Of a stretch of 64,000 nucleotides of DNA, positions 39,870-51,164 are shown piece after piece. Both the position numbers and the translations under genes were made by a program. Origin of the DNA: Pristionchus mayeri (lineage: Eukaryota; Nematoda; Chromadorea; Rhabditida; Neodiplogasteridae); the NCBI GenBank assembly GCA_036245805.1, contig BTRK01000005.1, positions 4,836,001 through 4,900,000 of the forward strand. The letters are read 5' to 3'. How positions within the stretch are numbered: position 1 is the stretch's first letter; every line of letters begins with the position of its first letter. The notes beneath the pieces are model-generated. The model saw only the letters and a list, made by a program, of their open reading frames with translations. It made no database searches and was not told where the DNA came from.

Positions 39870-41521
39870 AATTCTTATGTTTATGCTACATCGTCACAGT
39901 CCAATTACAAGATGCCTTCAATCGGACCATCACCTCCGGTACCATCACCTCATGGACATAATTTAAGTATTTTAAAATGTTAACCCAATGTATGTGATTT
40001 TTAGTTGCGGCACTAAGTAATTAACATTTTCATTTTTTTCTCTTCCATGAATTCCTGAATATTGGAGCCCGAAAAAAATACCACGATCTCTGCAATATTT
40101 TCACTCTCTCGCATCTCAACCGGTCGAGAGGACACCAGGTCGTATGATAACTATGGCGTCAAGAGCGTGTGTAAAACGATGAGACGTTAACCCGAATTAC
40201 GAGCTGTACTAAATATGCTGATTTTCAGGCTCCGACGAATAAGCAGATAAGACCAATTGGGCCATACGATGCCCAAGGACATCTAAAGAAGCCATTCAAC
40301 TCTGGCCCATTGAACAGAACTGGAGATTGGTCTGGAAAAGTCGAGCAAATAAGAAAAGCAAATAAGAAGGTAATAATAAGAAATCCAATATCATTTAGGA
40401 ACCTGTACGGATCTAGTATTGTAGCTAGTTCAAACGCAACCTAAATAATTGTTGTGTTGATACACTGATTTGGTAGTCCAACTCCTGGTAGTGTGGTATA
40501 ATGGGTCGATTGATTGGGATAGTGAATACTCGATTTCAGAAACACAGTCAGCTGTTTGAGTGATAAAATTAATTTGTTAATTTTTTAATGGTGCAATATG
40601 TTCGAACTAACCAGGGATTAATCCCGGTGATATGGAATCTCTAAAAAAACATTTCGGAAAGGGACATCTTGGAAAATTCCATTTCGGAAAAGGACATCTC
40701 GGAAACTTTACACTTAAAATCCACTTTGGGCAATTTTCTTGTTATTATCAGTTACTTCAATAGTTATTGGAATTCCAATAAGGAACGAATTTCCAATAAC
40801 TCTTGAAATTTCAATTGCGTTACCCTTCCATCAAGAAAACCCTATTGTAACGTAACTTGCTCTTTGAATTTGTATAGTTGGGGTTAATTCATAAAAAAGA
40901 GAGCCTACTATGCAACCAAACTGCACATGATAGCGTACCCATTGAGAATAGTGAAGGTGTAGCAGAAATCAGGCGAGTAGAAATCCTTCTCAGGCAGACA
41001 CTATACCATTCCGTTTAGATCCTCTACTTAGGCGATCTTGAGTTTCGCTCATCACCTATGAGCAGGGGTTCATGGTCTAAAATTTCGTATTTTGTTGGAA
41101 ATTCAAGGTTAGATGAACTACAAATAGCGTAACCAACCAATATTACAGTGTGCCAGCAACCACATTGATTACGGCATGTGGGGTTTATCTAACCATGAAT
41201 TTCCACCCAAATTCACAATTTCAGACCATGAACCCTATACATAGGTGAGGAGTGAAACTCACGATCGCCTAGGTAGGGGATAGAGGAAAACATATTGGTT
41301 TAGTGTAGCGCATACTAGTAACAATGCAACAACTCCCAAGTTCCTGCTTCGACTCTCCAGCTAACGGTGATCCGTTGCTCTTTTGTCCGCCCCCAAGAGT
41401 TCGCAGAATGAAGGTCATTTTTTGCTGAACGCCGCAACAACTAATTGAGAATTTTCTGTACAAAATTATTATTTGGAGGAATTTCCCCCCTCTGTAATGG
41501 AAGTTGCCTGGAATGACTGAC

Positions 41522-41603
41522 AATGACCGTCTTTCTGCCACATTCTACACTGAGAAGAAGAAGAGGACGACGAGGAGGAGATGAGGAAGATTGAATTGAA
41601 CAT
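41522..41603 (-). pseudogene. mirror copy of the degenerate signal exon, without terminal exon
   Basis: Mirror of 36325-36406. The downstream terminal exon present in the left arm is missing here because of the right-arm deletion, so this copy cannot encode the cysteine-rich end. Confidence 0.6.
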
Positions 41604-41831
41604 TGGGGACCGAATTGGGGAATCGAATGGAAGAAATCGAATGATGAAGGGGAGGAGTTCCAGGGTTTAAATGGGAGAAAAACAGATGAGAAAAGGGAAG
41701 GAATGACAACAAGGAACACTCGTTGTAAACAGAAATGATTAAGGAGAAGCGTGATCGGAAGAGGGCGATGACACATAAAAGCCCTTTTCTGTTCTATTTT
41801 GCGCGTCGATTGGGTTTAGAATAGCATTGCT

Positions 41832-42038
41832 ATGGGCATATTTGACATATTGGAATCGATTCTGAATGTGAATTATGCGATTACGAAAGCCCGGCGAATG
41901 ATGAGATCTGACTCCTTGGACTGGTACCGTAATGAATTGACTGGTTACTGTAGCTTCCTAATCAATAATCTTCCAATATTTTTACCTTATCAGCAATGCT
42001 TCGCTTTCCCTGATATGTTTATTCTTCACGGGACTTGA
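41832..42038 (+). other. short unrecognised frame, copy 2
   Basis: Identical in translation to 35890-36096 on the opposite strand, and equally uncertain. Confidence 0.25.
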
Positions 42039-42504
42039 GTTGCTCGTCTTAACTCAAATTCAGAATCGTTTACATTTTGTCGATAACGAATAATTATGCG
42101 TGTCCTATCGACGTGACAAATATAACAGAAAAGATACGTTGTCTGTGTCACCCTTTGTTTCAAATCACGCTTCTTCATCTTAATCATTTCTGTTTACAAC
42201 GAGTGTTCCGAAATTCAATTCCCTCTAATCTGTGTCATCGTATTTATTTTAATCACTTCTATTTGCAACGATGCTCCCTGTTGTCATTCCATACTTTTCT
42301 CAAATATTTCTCCTATTTAAACCTTGAAACACCTCCACTCCATCATTCGATTTCTTCCATTATACTCTTCCACTCAACTCCCTATCCTCTTTCAGTCTCT
42401 TTCCAGCCCGGTTGCTCCTCCTCCTCATCGATTCCAATCCATCCATGGAGACCCAAGATCGGTTTCGATCACCTGAGAACAGTACCCATTCAGCCAATCC
42501 CTCG

Positions 42505-42750
42505 ATGATCTCATCTTTCTTCTTCCTATTCCTCATCTTCCTCTTCATTTTCTTCTTCTTTTACTTCTCCTTCCTCTTCATCTTCTCAATTTTCGCAGCT
42601 GAAGGAAAGGTAGTGTAGTCATCATTCACCTACAGTATTCCTCTCCTCTTTCACTACCGTAATCCATCCTCTCAGGAGTGGTCGCACAACTTCTGCCCTT
42701 CTGATAAGGTATGTAAGGAAGGAAAGTATCTATCATTGTGCTGCAAGTGA
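42505..42750 (+). CDS. 59-residue secreted cysteine peptide, copy 2
   Basis: Exons 42505-42609 and 42676-42750, mirror of 35178-35423. Phase-0 junction, intron of 66 bp with TACCGTAATC inside. The second exon encodes N-F-C-P-S-D-K-V-C and the terminal C-C-K. An in-frame upstream ATG (42445) exists. I chose 42505 because it matches the start of the five-exon paralogue (S-A-N-P-S-M). Promoter module upstream with TATTTAAACC at about 42313. Confidence 0.6.
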
Positions 42751-43085
42751 AGACGAATCTATGCCTGTACTCATTTCATCAACATCCACTCATTTCATTC
42801 ATAGTACTAATACCCGGTTGAACCGATAAATACGTATTTTACTTGTATTTCGAAAAATCTAACCTAACATCAAATCGAAAGGGTGAAAGAATCAGCAAGT
42901 ACCATATTATCAAAACAAAATTTTCTCTAAATGAGTTGAACAGGCTGCAGCAGGGAAACCCTATGATATGTGGACAGTTATGACACCTGATCTTTTTGGG
43001 AAGATCTAGATTCTAATCGATAACGACCTGGCATCTTGATCTCCGTATTTCCATATCTTCCGATCTTTGTGGCATCCCTAACGCT

Positions 43086-43142
<57 letters not shown>

Positions 43143-44404
43143 AAGGGTATCTATGGGAGACTATCTGAGCACAGACTATCTGATTCACATACACCCGTAC
43201 AGCAAAAAATAAAATTTCTTGAAAATAAGTCCCTAGGGTTACTTTTTTTCTGTAGATCAAGAATATCGACCTTAGAAACCCGTACCTCTGACCTTCCAAA
43301 CTCCATAACCAGATAGTGATTCTGAAAAAGCTCGACGAGTTAAACATTTTCCCTGTTGGAAGTGAAGGGCTAGCTCATCTGTGAAAAAAGTTACGGTCAT
43401 TTGAAATTTTAAAGTGGCCGCCCTGAAAAATTTTATTATATATGGGGGTTTTAAATATATCTATTGAATTCCCCGTGAAAAACTACCCCTTGTCCCAAAA
43501 ATACAGAGAAAAATATTTTCCTGTAAGGGGTCAAATGGTTGTCCGAAGGCCTCGAACTTGAACGATTTCGAACGGAAAAATCGATTTTTTTAGGAAATCT
43601 TTTTTAGAGCGACTTCTCGTGAACTGTGAAGTGGAAATTCGGATTCTACGAGTGAAAATACGCCAGAAAATCTATATCTTGTGAAATTCTGTGATATCAA
43701 ATTTTTCGACTCTAAATGCTCCTATGGCTGGAATTTTATGGAAACAATTTCACACCTTTGAGGCCGAGAAAGTCGAAAAATTATATATCACAGAATTTCA
43801 CGAGATATAGATTTTCTTACGTATTTTCGCTCGCAGAATCCGAATTTCCACTTCACAGTTCACGAGAAGTCGCTCTAAAAAAGATTTCCTCAAAAAATCG
43901 ATTTTTTCGTTCGAAATCGTTCAAGTTCGAGGTTATGGAGTTTGGCAGCTCCAAAAAAAGTTTCAAAAACCGACCGCCGACTTTGGCACAATATAGAGAA
44001 TGAGGGGTCAGAGGTACGGGTTTCTAAGGTCGATTTTCTTGATCTACGTAAAAAAGTAACCCTAGGGACTTATTTTCAAGGAATTTTATTTTTTGCTGTA
44101 CGGTTCATAGGTGAAATTGCTCGATCCTCTCAGATAGTCTCTCCTATATATATGTCGGTATCTAGGGGGCGTGCGACCATACCTAAATGGGTTCTATAAT
44201 AGAGTCGTGCAATAGAGGGCACAACGTCGGATGACAACTATGACGCCATACAGCCTTTGATATATGAAAGGCGGCATAACGTCATAGTTCTCATCCGACC
44301 TAGTGCCGCAATAAAGTGCGTCGCTTGTTGAAGCGTCGGTATTGTATTTTTTCGTATACGACGAGGCGAGGTGTGATCATTTGTTTGTAAGTGAATCGAT
44401 ATTT

Positions 44405-45042
44405 GAGACCCAAGATCGGTTTCGATCACCTGAGAACAGTACCCATTCAGCCAATCCCTCGATGATCTCATCTTTCTTCTTCCTATTCCTCATCTTCCTC
44501 TTCATTTTCTTCTTCTTTTACTTCTCCTTCCTCTTCATCTTCTCAATTTTCGCAGCTGAAGGAAAGGTAGTGTAGTCATCATTCACCTACAGTATTCCTC
44601 TCCTCTTTCACTACCGTAATCCATCCTCTCAGGAGTGGTCGCACAACTTCTGCCCTTCTGATAAGGTATGTAAGGAAGGAAAGTATCTATCATTGTGCTG
44701 CAAGTGAAGACGAATCTATGCCTGTACTCATTTCATCAACATCCACTCATTTCATTCATAGTACTAATACCCGGTTGAGCCGATAAATACGTATTTTACT
44801 TGTATTTCGAAAAATCTAACCTAACATCAAATCGAAAGGGTGAAAGAATCAGCAAGTACCATATTATCAAAACAAAATTTTCTCTAAATGAGTTGAACAG
44901 GCTGCAGCAGGGAAACCCTATGATATGTGGACAGTTATGACACCTGATCTTTTTGGGAAGATCTAGATTCTAATCGATTACGACCTGGCATCTTGATCTC
45001 CGTATTTCCATATCTTCCGATCTTTGTAGCATCCCTAACGCT

Positions 45043-45088
<46 letters not shown>
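44405..45088 (+). repeat. direct segmental duplication of 42448-43131
   Basis: A block of about 685 bp, from GAGACCCAAGATCGG through the GA microsatellite, repeats right-arm sequence in the same orientation, offset about 1957 bp. It begins exactly where the mirror match of palindrome 1 ends and stops where palindrome 2 begins. It carries a third 59-residue peptide gene but not that gene's usual upstream promoter module. Confidence 0.9.
44462..44707 (+). CDS. 59-residue secreted cysteine peptide, copy 3
   Basis: Exons 44462-44566 and 44633-44707, same coding sequence as copy 2. Only about 57 bp of the original 5' flank was copied (from 44405). The TATTTAAACC box and TGTTTAC motifs of copies 1 and 2 are missing, and the end of palindrome 1 with a MITE lies upstream instead. 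Expression may differ or be lost. Confidence 0.5.
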
Positions 45089-45091
<3 letters not shown>

Positions 45092-45558
45092 TATGTAACA
45101 CACACAATAGTTGATGATAACATTTTTCAGACACGCTCAAAACTCTGAGATACCATTAAAATCAAGGTGTGTTTTTATTGATAATACTAGTATGTCCGAC
45201 GTTCAGTGTCTGAGTCGTTTGAAAATTTTTATATTTTCGTCCCGCGCTAACTAGACTTGGCCAATGCAATCCATTCTTGTCATTCCATTTATTCAACTTA
45301 TTTTTTTGTTCATTGACTTCACATCGTTATCTTCACATCGTTACCCCCCACTTCACATCGTTATCGTAATTCCTTTGAGACTTCCACAATAACGCTGATT
45401 TCATATGTTTTCTCCTCATTTCTGCTCACTGGAAGCTTACCCACAATAGTTGTCGCTTCCTAGTTACCTCTGCTTAGGCTTACTTCCCTCCCCACTGCAG
45501 CTATGTTATTGTTATTATAAGACTAATTCTTTGTGATTCTCAGCAAACTCGTGTTTGT

Positions 45559-45801
45559 ATGTTTCAAATAGGGAAAGAACTCTCTTTAAGTCGCGTGATC
45601 TCTCGAACTTTGCCTGAACTTCTGGGTCAGCCAACTAGTCGCAACTTGATTCAAATAAAGGGTATGAAAATTAGGTCTTTGCGATTCAAGATTTTGATTT
45701 TGTTGAACCACACACCTATCTTCTCTGAATTTAGAGTCAATTTTGCTGATACTTCTTCTTTAATTTCGAAAACAGCGATTGTAGACGCTTTTTCTTCATA
45801 G
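45559..45801 (+). other. unrecognised 80-codon frame (mirror about 58547-58789)
   Basis: Contains E-F-R-V-N-F-A-D-T-S-S-L-I-S-K. No clear domain. Upstream splice-like signals are weak, and the frame could be one exon of a lost gene. Low support. Confidence 0.2.
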
Positions 45802-46181
45802 TGCTGCATGGAAATTGATGCTACATGAAATCTAGTTGTCGATTACTAGTTACTGCTTAGGCTTACCTCCCCCACGACTATATATTTATTGTATGTGCGA
45901 TTTGTCGAATGCAAACCATGTACGGTTAATCACACATACACATTAGACCGCGCCACATGCTTTCTTCTTTCAATATGCTTGAAAGTAGGCTAGTGTTTCT
46001 ATCTCAAACAGAGCTTTGCCGTGCTCCATCCAAAGGTAAAGGCACGGTGCGGCCACGACAAGCGAGTTTGTAGTCGTCAAGGGACGGCTACAATAGGTTG
46101 TGCAGTCCGGAGAGGCCGACTGCTGCTAGGGCTACGTATGCCAAAAGTGCTGCTAGGGACTACCATACCAGTTCCCGGAAT

Positions 46182-46264
46182 TAGGTCGGATGACAACTAT
46201 GACGTCATGCAGCCTTTGATATATCAAAGGCGGTATGGCGTCATAATTCCCATCCAACCTAGTG
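46182..46264. repeat. palindromic MITE (mirror 58083-58168)
   Basis: AGGTCGGATGACAACTATGA and its near complement around TTTGATATATCAAA, about 140 bp upstream of the chemoreceptor ATG. Confidence 0.8.
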
Positions 46265-46405
46265 TCCAGTTTCCTCGTTTGAGTTTTTGCCAATCAGTTC
46301 GTGAATAACAACAACAATAATTGTATTATATTTCTTGTAATTCTCTTTCTCTTTGTACATGCGTATCTGCCTGAACCCGATAATAATTATTATTACTAGT
46401 TAATC

Positions 46406-49400
46406 ATGACCGACATCTACATTTCTCCCGAGCTCTCCAATCTCCTGAATATTCTCATTTCTACTGTTTTCTGCACTTCCCTAGCCGCGAGTTGTCTCGT
46501 ATTCTACTGTTTTTACAAAGTGCCTCTATCTCACCTTCCGGGACTTCGGCGTTACCTAATCAACCTACAGGTACTATGAATGATACAATGTATATTTATT
46601 CTCAAATATTTTTGGGACACTCGTCCGCGACTTCGGGCCTTGATATTGAAAAAAAAGAGTGAACATTTTTGACTTTTTTATTACTATTTAGATTGTTTCC
46701 CTTCTCTACGACATTCACTTTGACGTCCTCTTCCTCGCCCATCCAATTGTTCCTATATTCGGTGGATACTGCTACGGACTGTTGTGCGCAGCCGACATGT
46801 CAATGAATATGAGTATTGTAAGTTGTTTGTGTCGCGATAGATGGATTCAATATATGATCGATTGACGAATCGTAGTCATTCTGAGGAGACTACTATTGTT
46901 CTAGACATTGAATGAGTTTGAGTTTGTAACAGGGCAAGAATTGTCTCTAATCAATTATCGAATGCAATTCATTCTCCGAAGTTTGGAACAATGAACTGGG
47001 GAAAATTTATTCTCCCAAATGTAACGTAGGAGGATGAAAATGTATAACATTTCTCGCGTACAGACAATTGTAGATTAAACTCTGTCAGCAGTAGTATGTA
47101 ATCCATCCTTTTGCATTTCTCGCAGAACGCCGCAACGACTAATTGAAAAATGTATGCAGAAAATTATCCTGTAGAGAAAAATTTCTTGCCAAGTCATCAC
47201 TAACTGATACTTTGTATGGCATCACCGTTTCCATGATCGGGAATGTCGGCGTGGCCGTGCTCATGTGTCTCGTGCATCGGCATCAGACTATACTCCCGCC
47301 GTCCAATGCCTTCAAATTTAATGAGGTATGCTGTATACGTTCGTTCAAATTTAGATTGTCTTCAGTAGCGTTCTCTTATTGCTAAGATTGTATTGCCTTT
47401 TCGATAGATTCCAAGTGCGCTAAATACCCAAATTAGCTAGTTACCGCTCGGGAAATCTATCCGAAAAAAATAAACAAAAAGTTTTTTCCAATACAACTCT
47501 AATCCCCAAATTACTCTATTTCGAAATTGTACTCAAATAAGTTAGCCGTTAACGTTTCCAGAAAATAATCTGGAGTGCCCACGCTGTGTTAGCTATCCTC
47601 CTTTCAATGCCCGGTGCCTTGCTCGCCTTACTGGATGCAACGCAATCAGACCGACTTATCGATGAGGTAGGTGATGCTTCCGAACCGCACTTGGACGGAT
47701 GATCACGTTAGAATGATATACTTCGGTTGAAAAGACAACCACCCCTCTGCAATATTTTCCAAAATGGTTTTTTGACAGTCAAACCTACTGAGAAAATCTA
47801 CTGTGAAAGAGAGCTGGGATATTATTTGTTTGTTTTTCCGACGTAGATCATCCGGAACCGTCAGAAAGCATTGCAGTGTCCATTCAACATTTCGTGGATT
47901 CGCGATCGAGGCTTTGTTCATGTCGTTTTCTCTACGCACTCTTGGATCAAGTTGTTTTCGAATTTCGTAACTTTTGTGAGTTTTTTTTTGTTTTAGTAAG
48001 TTTTTAAAAGTTTCGGGATAGATTCGGGTTCGCTCTACATTTTACGAATTCTCATATCGTTTGACCGGTCGATCGACTGCATAAAATGACGAACCGGTGT
48101 GTCGAATTACGGACTCTATCTAGTTACAGGAAAACCTTAACACACTTAATCTTAACAACCTTAACCACATTAACAACCTTAACAAACTTAACACGAACCT
48201 TGTATGTTCTCAGAATATCTGCTTTGCCGCTCTCTTCGGTCTACTGATGCTGATTCACATAGTGATAGTCTTGAGAAAGACGGTGAGGAGTAGGAAAAAA
48301 TCCGAAATTTTGTATTTTCAAATGATTTTTTGACATTTTATAGCCAATTCGAAGTGCAAAATCAGCCGAGCGAACCATCAAGTCGGTAGTGAATCTATTC
48401 ATTCAGGCAAGCTTGTTTCCCTGTCTTTGTTTTGGCCATATTGTTAAATAAATGTAAAAATGGAGGGTGAAAATGTGATGCCACAGTTGATTGTGATACT
48501 GGAGTGAACTGACAAGGAGAGGTCGCACAATGTATCATTTATGGAGTTTCTAAACGAGACTAAGCGCATTCGAAAGATGAGAATATTCTAAGAGCGTCTG
48601 TTGTTTTCAAATTTTGCGGAACGGTCACGTTTTGAGGCTGTCCCTAAACTCCCATAAACTCACATACATCCCAGAGCTCCACATGATCGTTCCGCAAATT
48701 TCAAAACAACCTAACATTAAGTTCTTAGAATTATCTCCTCTTTCGAATGCGCTAGGTCTCGTTTAAAAACTCCATATACATTGTGCGACCTCTCGTTGTG
48801 AGTAGAAGGCCGTGATCTGCGACCTAGAGATTTCCGTCATAAGTAGAGTTGGTTGCAGGGGGGAATGGCACTATTCATTATGCTTGCCCTCTTACCGGCT
48901 AGATGGGTTAGAGCGTGTGTCAGAATGAAGATACACTATTTCCACAAAGTTAAATTCTGGTTTATAACTCAAATATGAAAATTGAATATCGCAGCCGTCT
49001 ACTAAGATCAATCCAGAGTTATAGCCACTCCGTTATCATTTGTTTCACACCTTATAATTTAGCCTATGAAGAATATAGCACCATCCTCACCTGAGCACTA
49101 CTGCCTGATGAGATAAATAAATAAATAAATAAATAAAATAAATAATTTTGCGCCACTACAGGTAGCTGCACCATTCCTCTGCATTATAGTTCCTGCCGAA
49201 ATCGTGATCATCAGCCTTCTACCGTCTATGCCAATTTCATTCGGTTCAAATTTAGAATTCGAGAAACGATACCACAGTCATCCTATGCACTATCACAGAT
49301 AGATAGATGCATTTCTCTAACTCTATTCGACAGCTTTCAATACTTGTAAGCGAAGCCATTTCAGAGGTTGCGCAAACAAGTTTCTACCTTCTACACATTC

Positions 49401-49513
49401 ACTCAATCGTCCACAGCGCCTTCCTTATTGCTCTCACACCCGGTTTCCGCAAATTTATCTGCGGATCTTTTAGGAAAAGTGGAGGAACGGTAACTATCCA
49501 TTCGCTCAAGTGA
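46406..49513 (+). CDS. serpentine (7TM) chemoreceptor of the SRI/SRH type, nine exons, left copy
   Basis: Exons 46406-46570, 46692-46817, 47194-47325, 47562-47666, 47847-47975, 48214-48282, 48344-48406, 49162-49243, 49365-49513. Phases agree, giving 339 residues, the usual length for nematode Str-superfamily receptors. Hydrophobic helices fall in exons 1, 2, 3, 4, 6, 8 and 9. Recognisable marks are G-G-Y-C-Y-G-L after helix 2, the R-H-Q motif (residues 126-128) after helix 3 as in SRI/SRH proteins, and the C-terminal H-S-x-x-H-S-A-F-L-I-A-L-T-P-G-F-R. Expected role: odorant or pheromone detection in sensory neuron cilia through a G protein. Intron 7 uses a GC donor (GCAAGC). The exon 3 acceptor (TTGCCAAG) is the weakest call. 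Family is inferred from recalled patterns. Confidence 0.85.
47124..47175. repeat. repeat fragment beside the exon 3 acceptor of the receptor
   Basis: GAACGCCGCAACGACTAATTG followed by TGCAGAAAATTA closely matches sequence at about 41425-41470 and its mirror 36460-36500, so a dispersed repeat forms the end of receptor intron 2. Mirror copy about 57172-57223. Confidence 0.55.
48040..48115. repeat. small hairpin with ACCGGTC centre in receptor intron 5 (mirror 56232-56307)
   Basis: Arms CGAATTCTCATATCG / TAATTCGGACTCT-type sequence around GACCGGTCGATC. Related to the small hAT-like hairpins. Confidence 0.5.
48520..48810. repeat. foldback in receptor intron 7 (mirror about 55537-55827)
   Basis: GAGAGGTCGCACAATGTAT on the left and ATACATTGTGCGACCTCTCG on the right, with inner CGCATTCGAAAGATGAGA / TCTTTCGAATGCG pairing. 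About 290 bp, non-coding. Confidence 0.7.
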
Positions 49514-49902
49514 CATATGTTCATTTTTTCCATCATTTTTGTTCGCACTTGTTGTATGATGCTTTTGGTATCGATAAAACGGGGGGTGACAATTGTTAAA
49601 ACGACAATTGCTCAACTCGTTGCCACAGCATTCTGACTCGATAGAAAAGGTAGCTCACAGCCTGTCAGATCAGACAATTTTCTTTGTTCTCGCGGCGGGC
49701 CATTCCCCTCCATTCACTCCGGCTGAGCGGTGAAGTGAGGGAGAAAGTAGTTGAAACATAAGCCATAATTTAGCTAAAAAATTAAAATTTAATAATCCGA
49801 ATTAGCAGGGCATGAGTCTACGGTTAAATTTTGGGATTTTTATCTCTGTTTTCTGTACCCGTTTGACACAATTTCGTATATTTACCCATTTTCCGATTCA
49901 AA

Positions 49903-50183
49903 TTGGAACTAGTATGCGCACAATATCGGCGGACCCCACTTCTGGGGTATTTTCTGAATCATCATGAGCAGCTCTACAATTTGTATAGACAGATTTCTAA
50001 TATTGTTCCTAGTATTCAAGAAACAACCGAAAGGGTGCTAAAATGGTGTATTTTCTCACATTTTTCGAATACTAGGAACAATATCAAAATTCCCTCTATA
50101 GAAAATGTAGAACTGCTCATGATGATTCAGAAAATACCCCAGACGTGGGGTCTGCCGATATTGTGCGCAGACTAGTTCCAATT
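49903..50183. repeat. hairpin element straddling the inner breakpoint of palindrome 2
   Basis: Ends TTGGAACTAGTATGCGCAC and complement, arms about 130 bp (CCCCACTTCTGGGGTATTTT and complement). Complete at this position. In the right arm of palindrome 2 only one half (54282-54428) is present, joined at the loop to unrelated sequence. Confidence 0.8.
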
Positions 50184-50662
50184 TGAAAATCGTCATGTAT
50201 TGAGTTTCTAAATAGCTGTTTTAAAATTAGCTTCACTAAACGTTTTAATTATGCCACCACATTTTGCTCTGAAACCCTCAATGTGCTTCACTGAATATAT
50301 TTAATCAGTTAGTTAAATTCGATATGGTACAAACGAGAGTACCAAAAATTGCTCTCCGCCGCCAGTTGTCTAACTTGACAGGCTGTGTAGAACTGCAATC
50401 AGTATACTTGAAATACTTCTGAAACATAAAATCTATCTCCGTGAATCGCCATCTCGGTGACCTGGCTGATTTCTGTTTCACTCCAACTATGAGACGCAAA
50501 AGTGCTCACAGTAAATAATTGGGGGTATTGTTTTATGTTTCAGAGGATTCTCAAATATCGAAGAGCTCTCACACAGCCTATTTGCAGTTTGGATTTTCGC
50601 GGGAAAATTCAAAATATTAATCCCTTTGTCTACCCTTATCTGGAGAGAACAATGGGGGTCAG

Positions 50663-51122
50663 AACGCTGTGTTGCCGTTCACTTGCAATTTGGCGCAGCG
50701 ATTTGGGAGTTGTTTCATTGTAACCAGTATGCGCTCCCGTACATTTGCATACATTAGTCTTGTTACCAAGCGAATTTGAGTTTTACACTTCATCAAAGAC
50801 CAGGGGTTCATGGTCCGAAATTGAGAATTTTAGCAAAAAATCATGGCTAGATAAACACGAAATGCCCTAACCAATCGACACACATATTACTAGTATAGAG
50901 TAGTTAATCGGGCACTGGCATACCAATTGGTTACGGTACTAAATGTTTATCTAGATATGATTTTCTACTCAAAATCTGAATTGTGGACCATGACCCACTG
51001 GTGGTTGGTGAAGTACAAAACTCATGATCGCTTGGTAACAAGACTAATGTATGCAAATGTACGGGAGCGCATACTGGTTACAATGAAACAACTCCCCAGT
51101 CGTTGTGCCAAATTGCAAGTGA
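50663..51122. repeat. hairpin element, relative of 36658-36902
   Basis: Left TGCCGTTCACTTGCAATTTG and right CAAATTGCAAGTGAACGGCG arms, with inner GGTTCATGGTCCGAAATT and GAATTGTGGACCATGA pairing around a centre near 50895. Confidence 0.75.
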
Positions 51123-51164
51123 ACGGCGACGAGTTGAGCAATTGTCGTTTAAGCAATTGTCACC

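Larger units (their letters stand above)
39626..44405 (-). repeat. giant palindrome 1, right arm
   Basis: Inverted copy of 33527-38697 with a deletion of about 400 bp. Between ATAACTATTGAA and GAAGTAACTGATAATAAC the right arm lacks the left arm's 37167-37565. Small differences in microsatellite length and single bases distinguish the arms (for example CGATAACGACC at 43018 against the mirror of CGTAATCGATT at 34902). Confidence 0.92.
45089..50049 (+). repeat. giant palindrome 2, left arm
   Basis: Pairs with 54282-59227; mirror coordinates sum to 104347 over most of the arm and to 104316-104331 at the edges. The outer boundary directly follows the GA tract (GAGAT-GTATGTAACACAC). The inner boundary falls within the loop of a hairpin element (AAATGGTGT at 50049). 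It contains an intact chemoreceptor gene. Confidence 0.93.

Noticed and set aside
34797..45088. Regularly spaced repeats suggesting a CRISPR array
   Set aside because: The organism is eukaryotic and the repeats are foldbacks and microsatellites, with no short direct repeats of constant spacing.
48130..48200. TTAACAACC-rich stretch (mirror 56155-56215) as a telomere-like array
   Set aside because: The units are irregular (CTTAACACAC, CTTAACAACC, CATTAACAAC) and unlike the nematode TTAGGC repeat; probably a small minisatellite in receptor intron 5.
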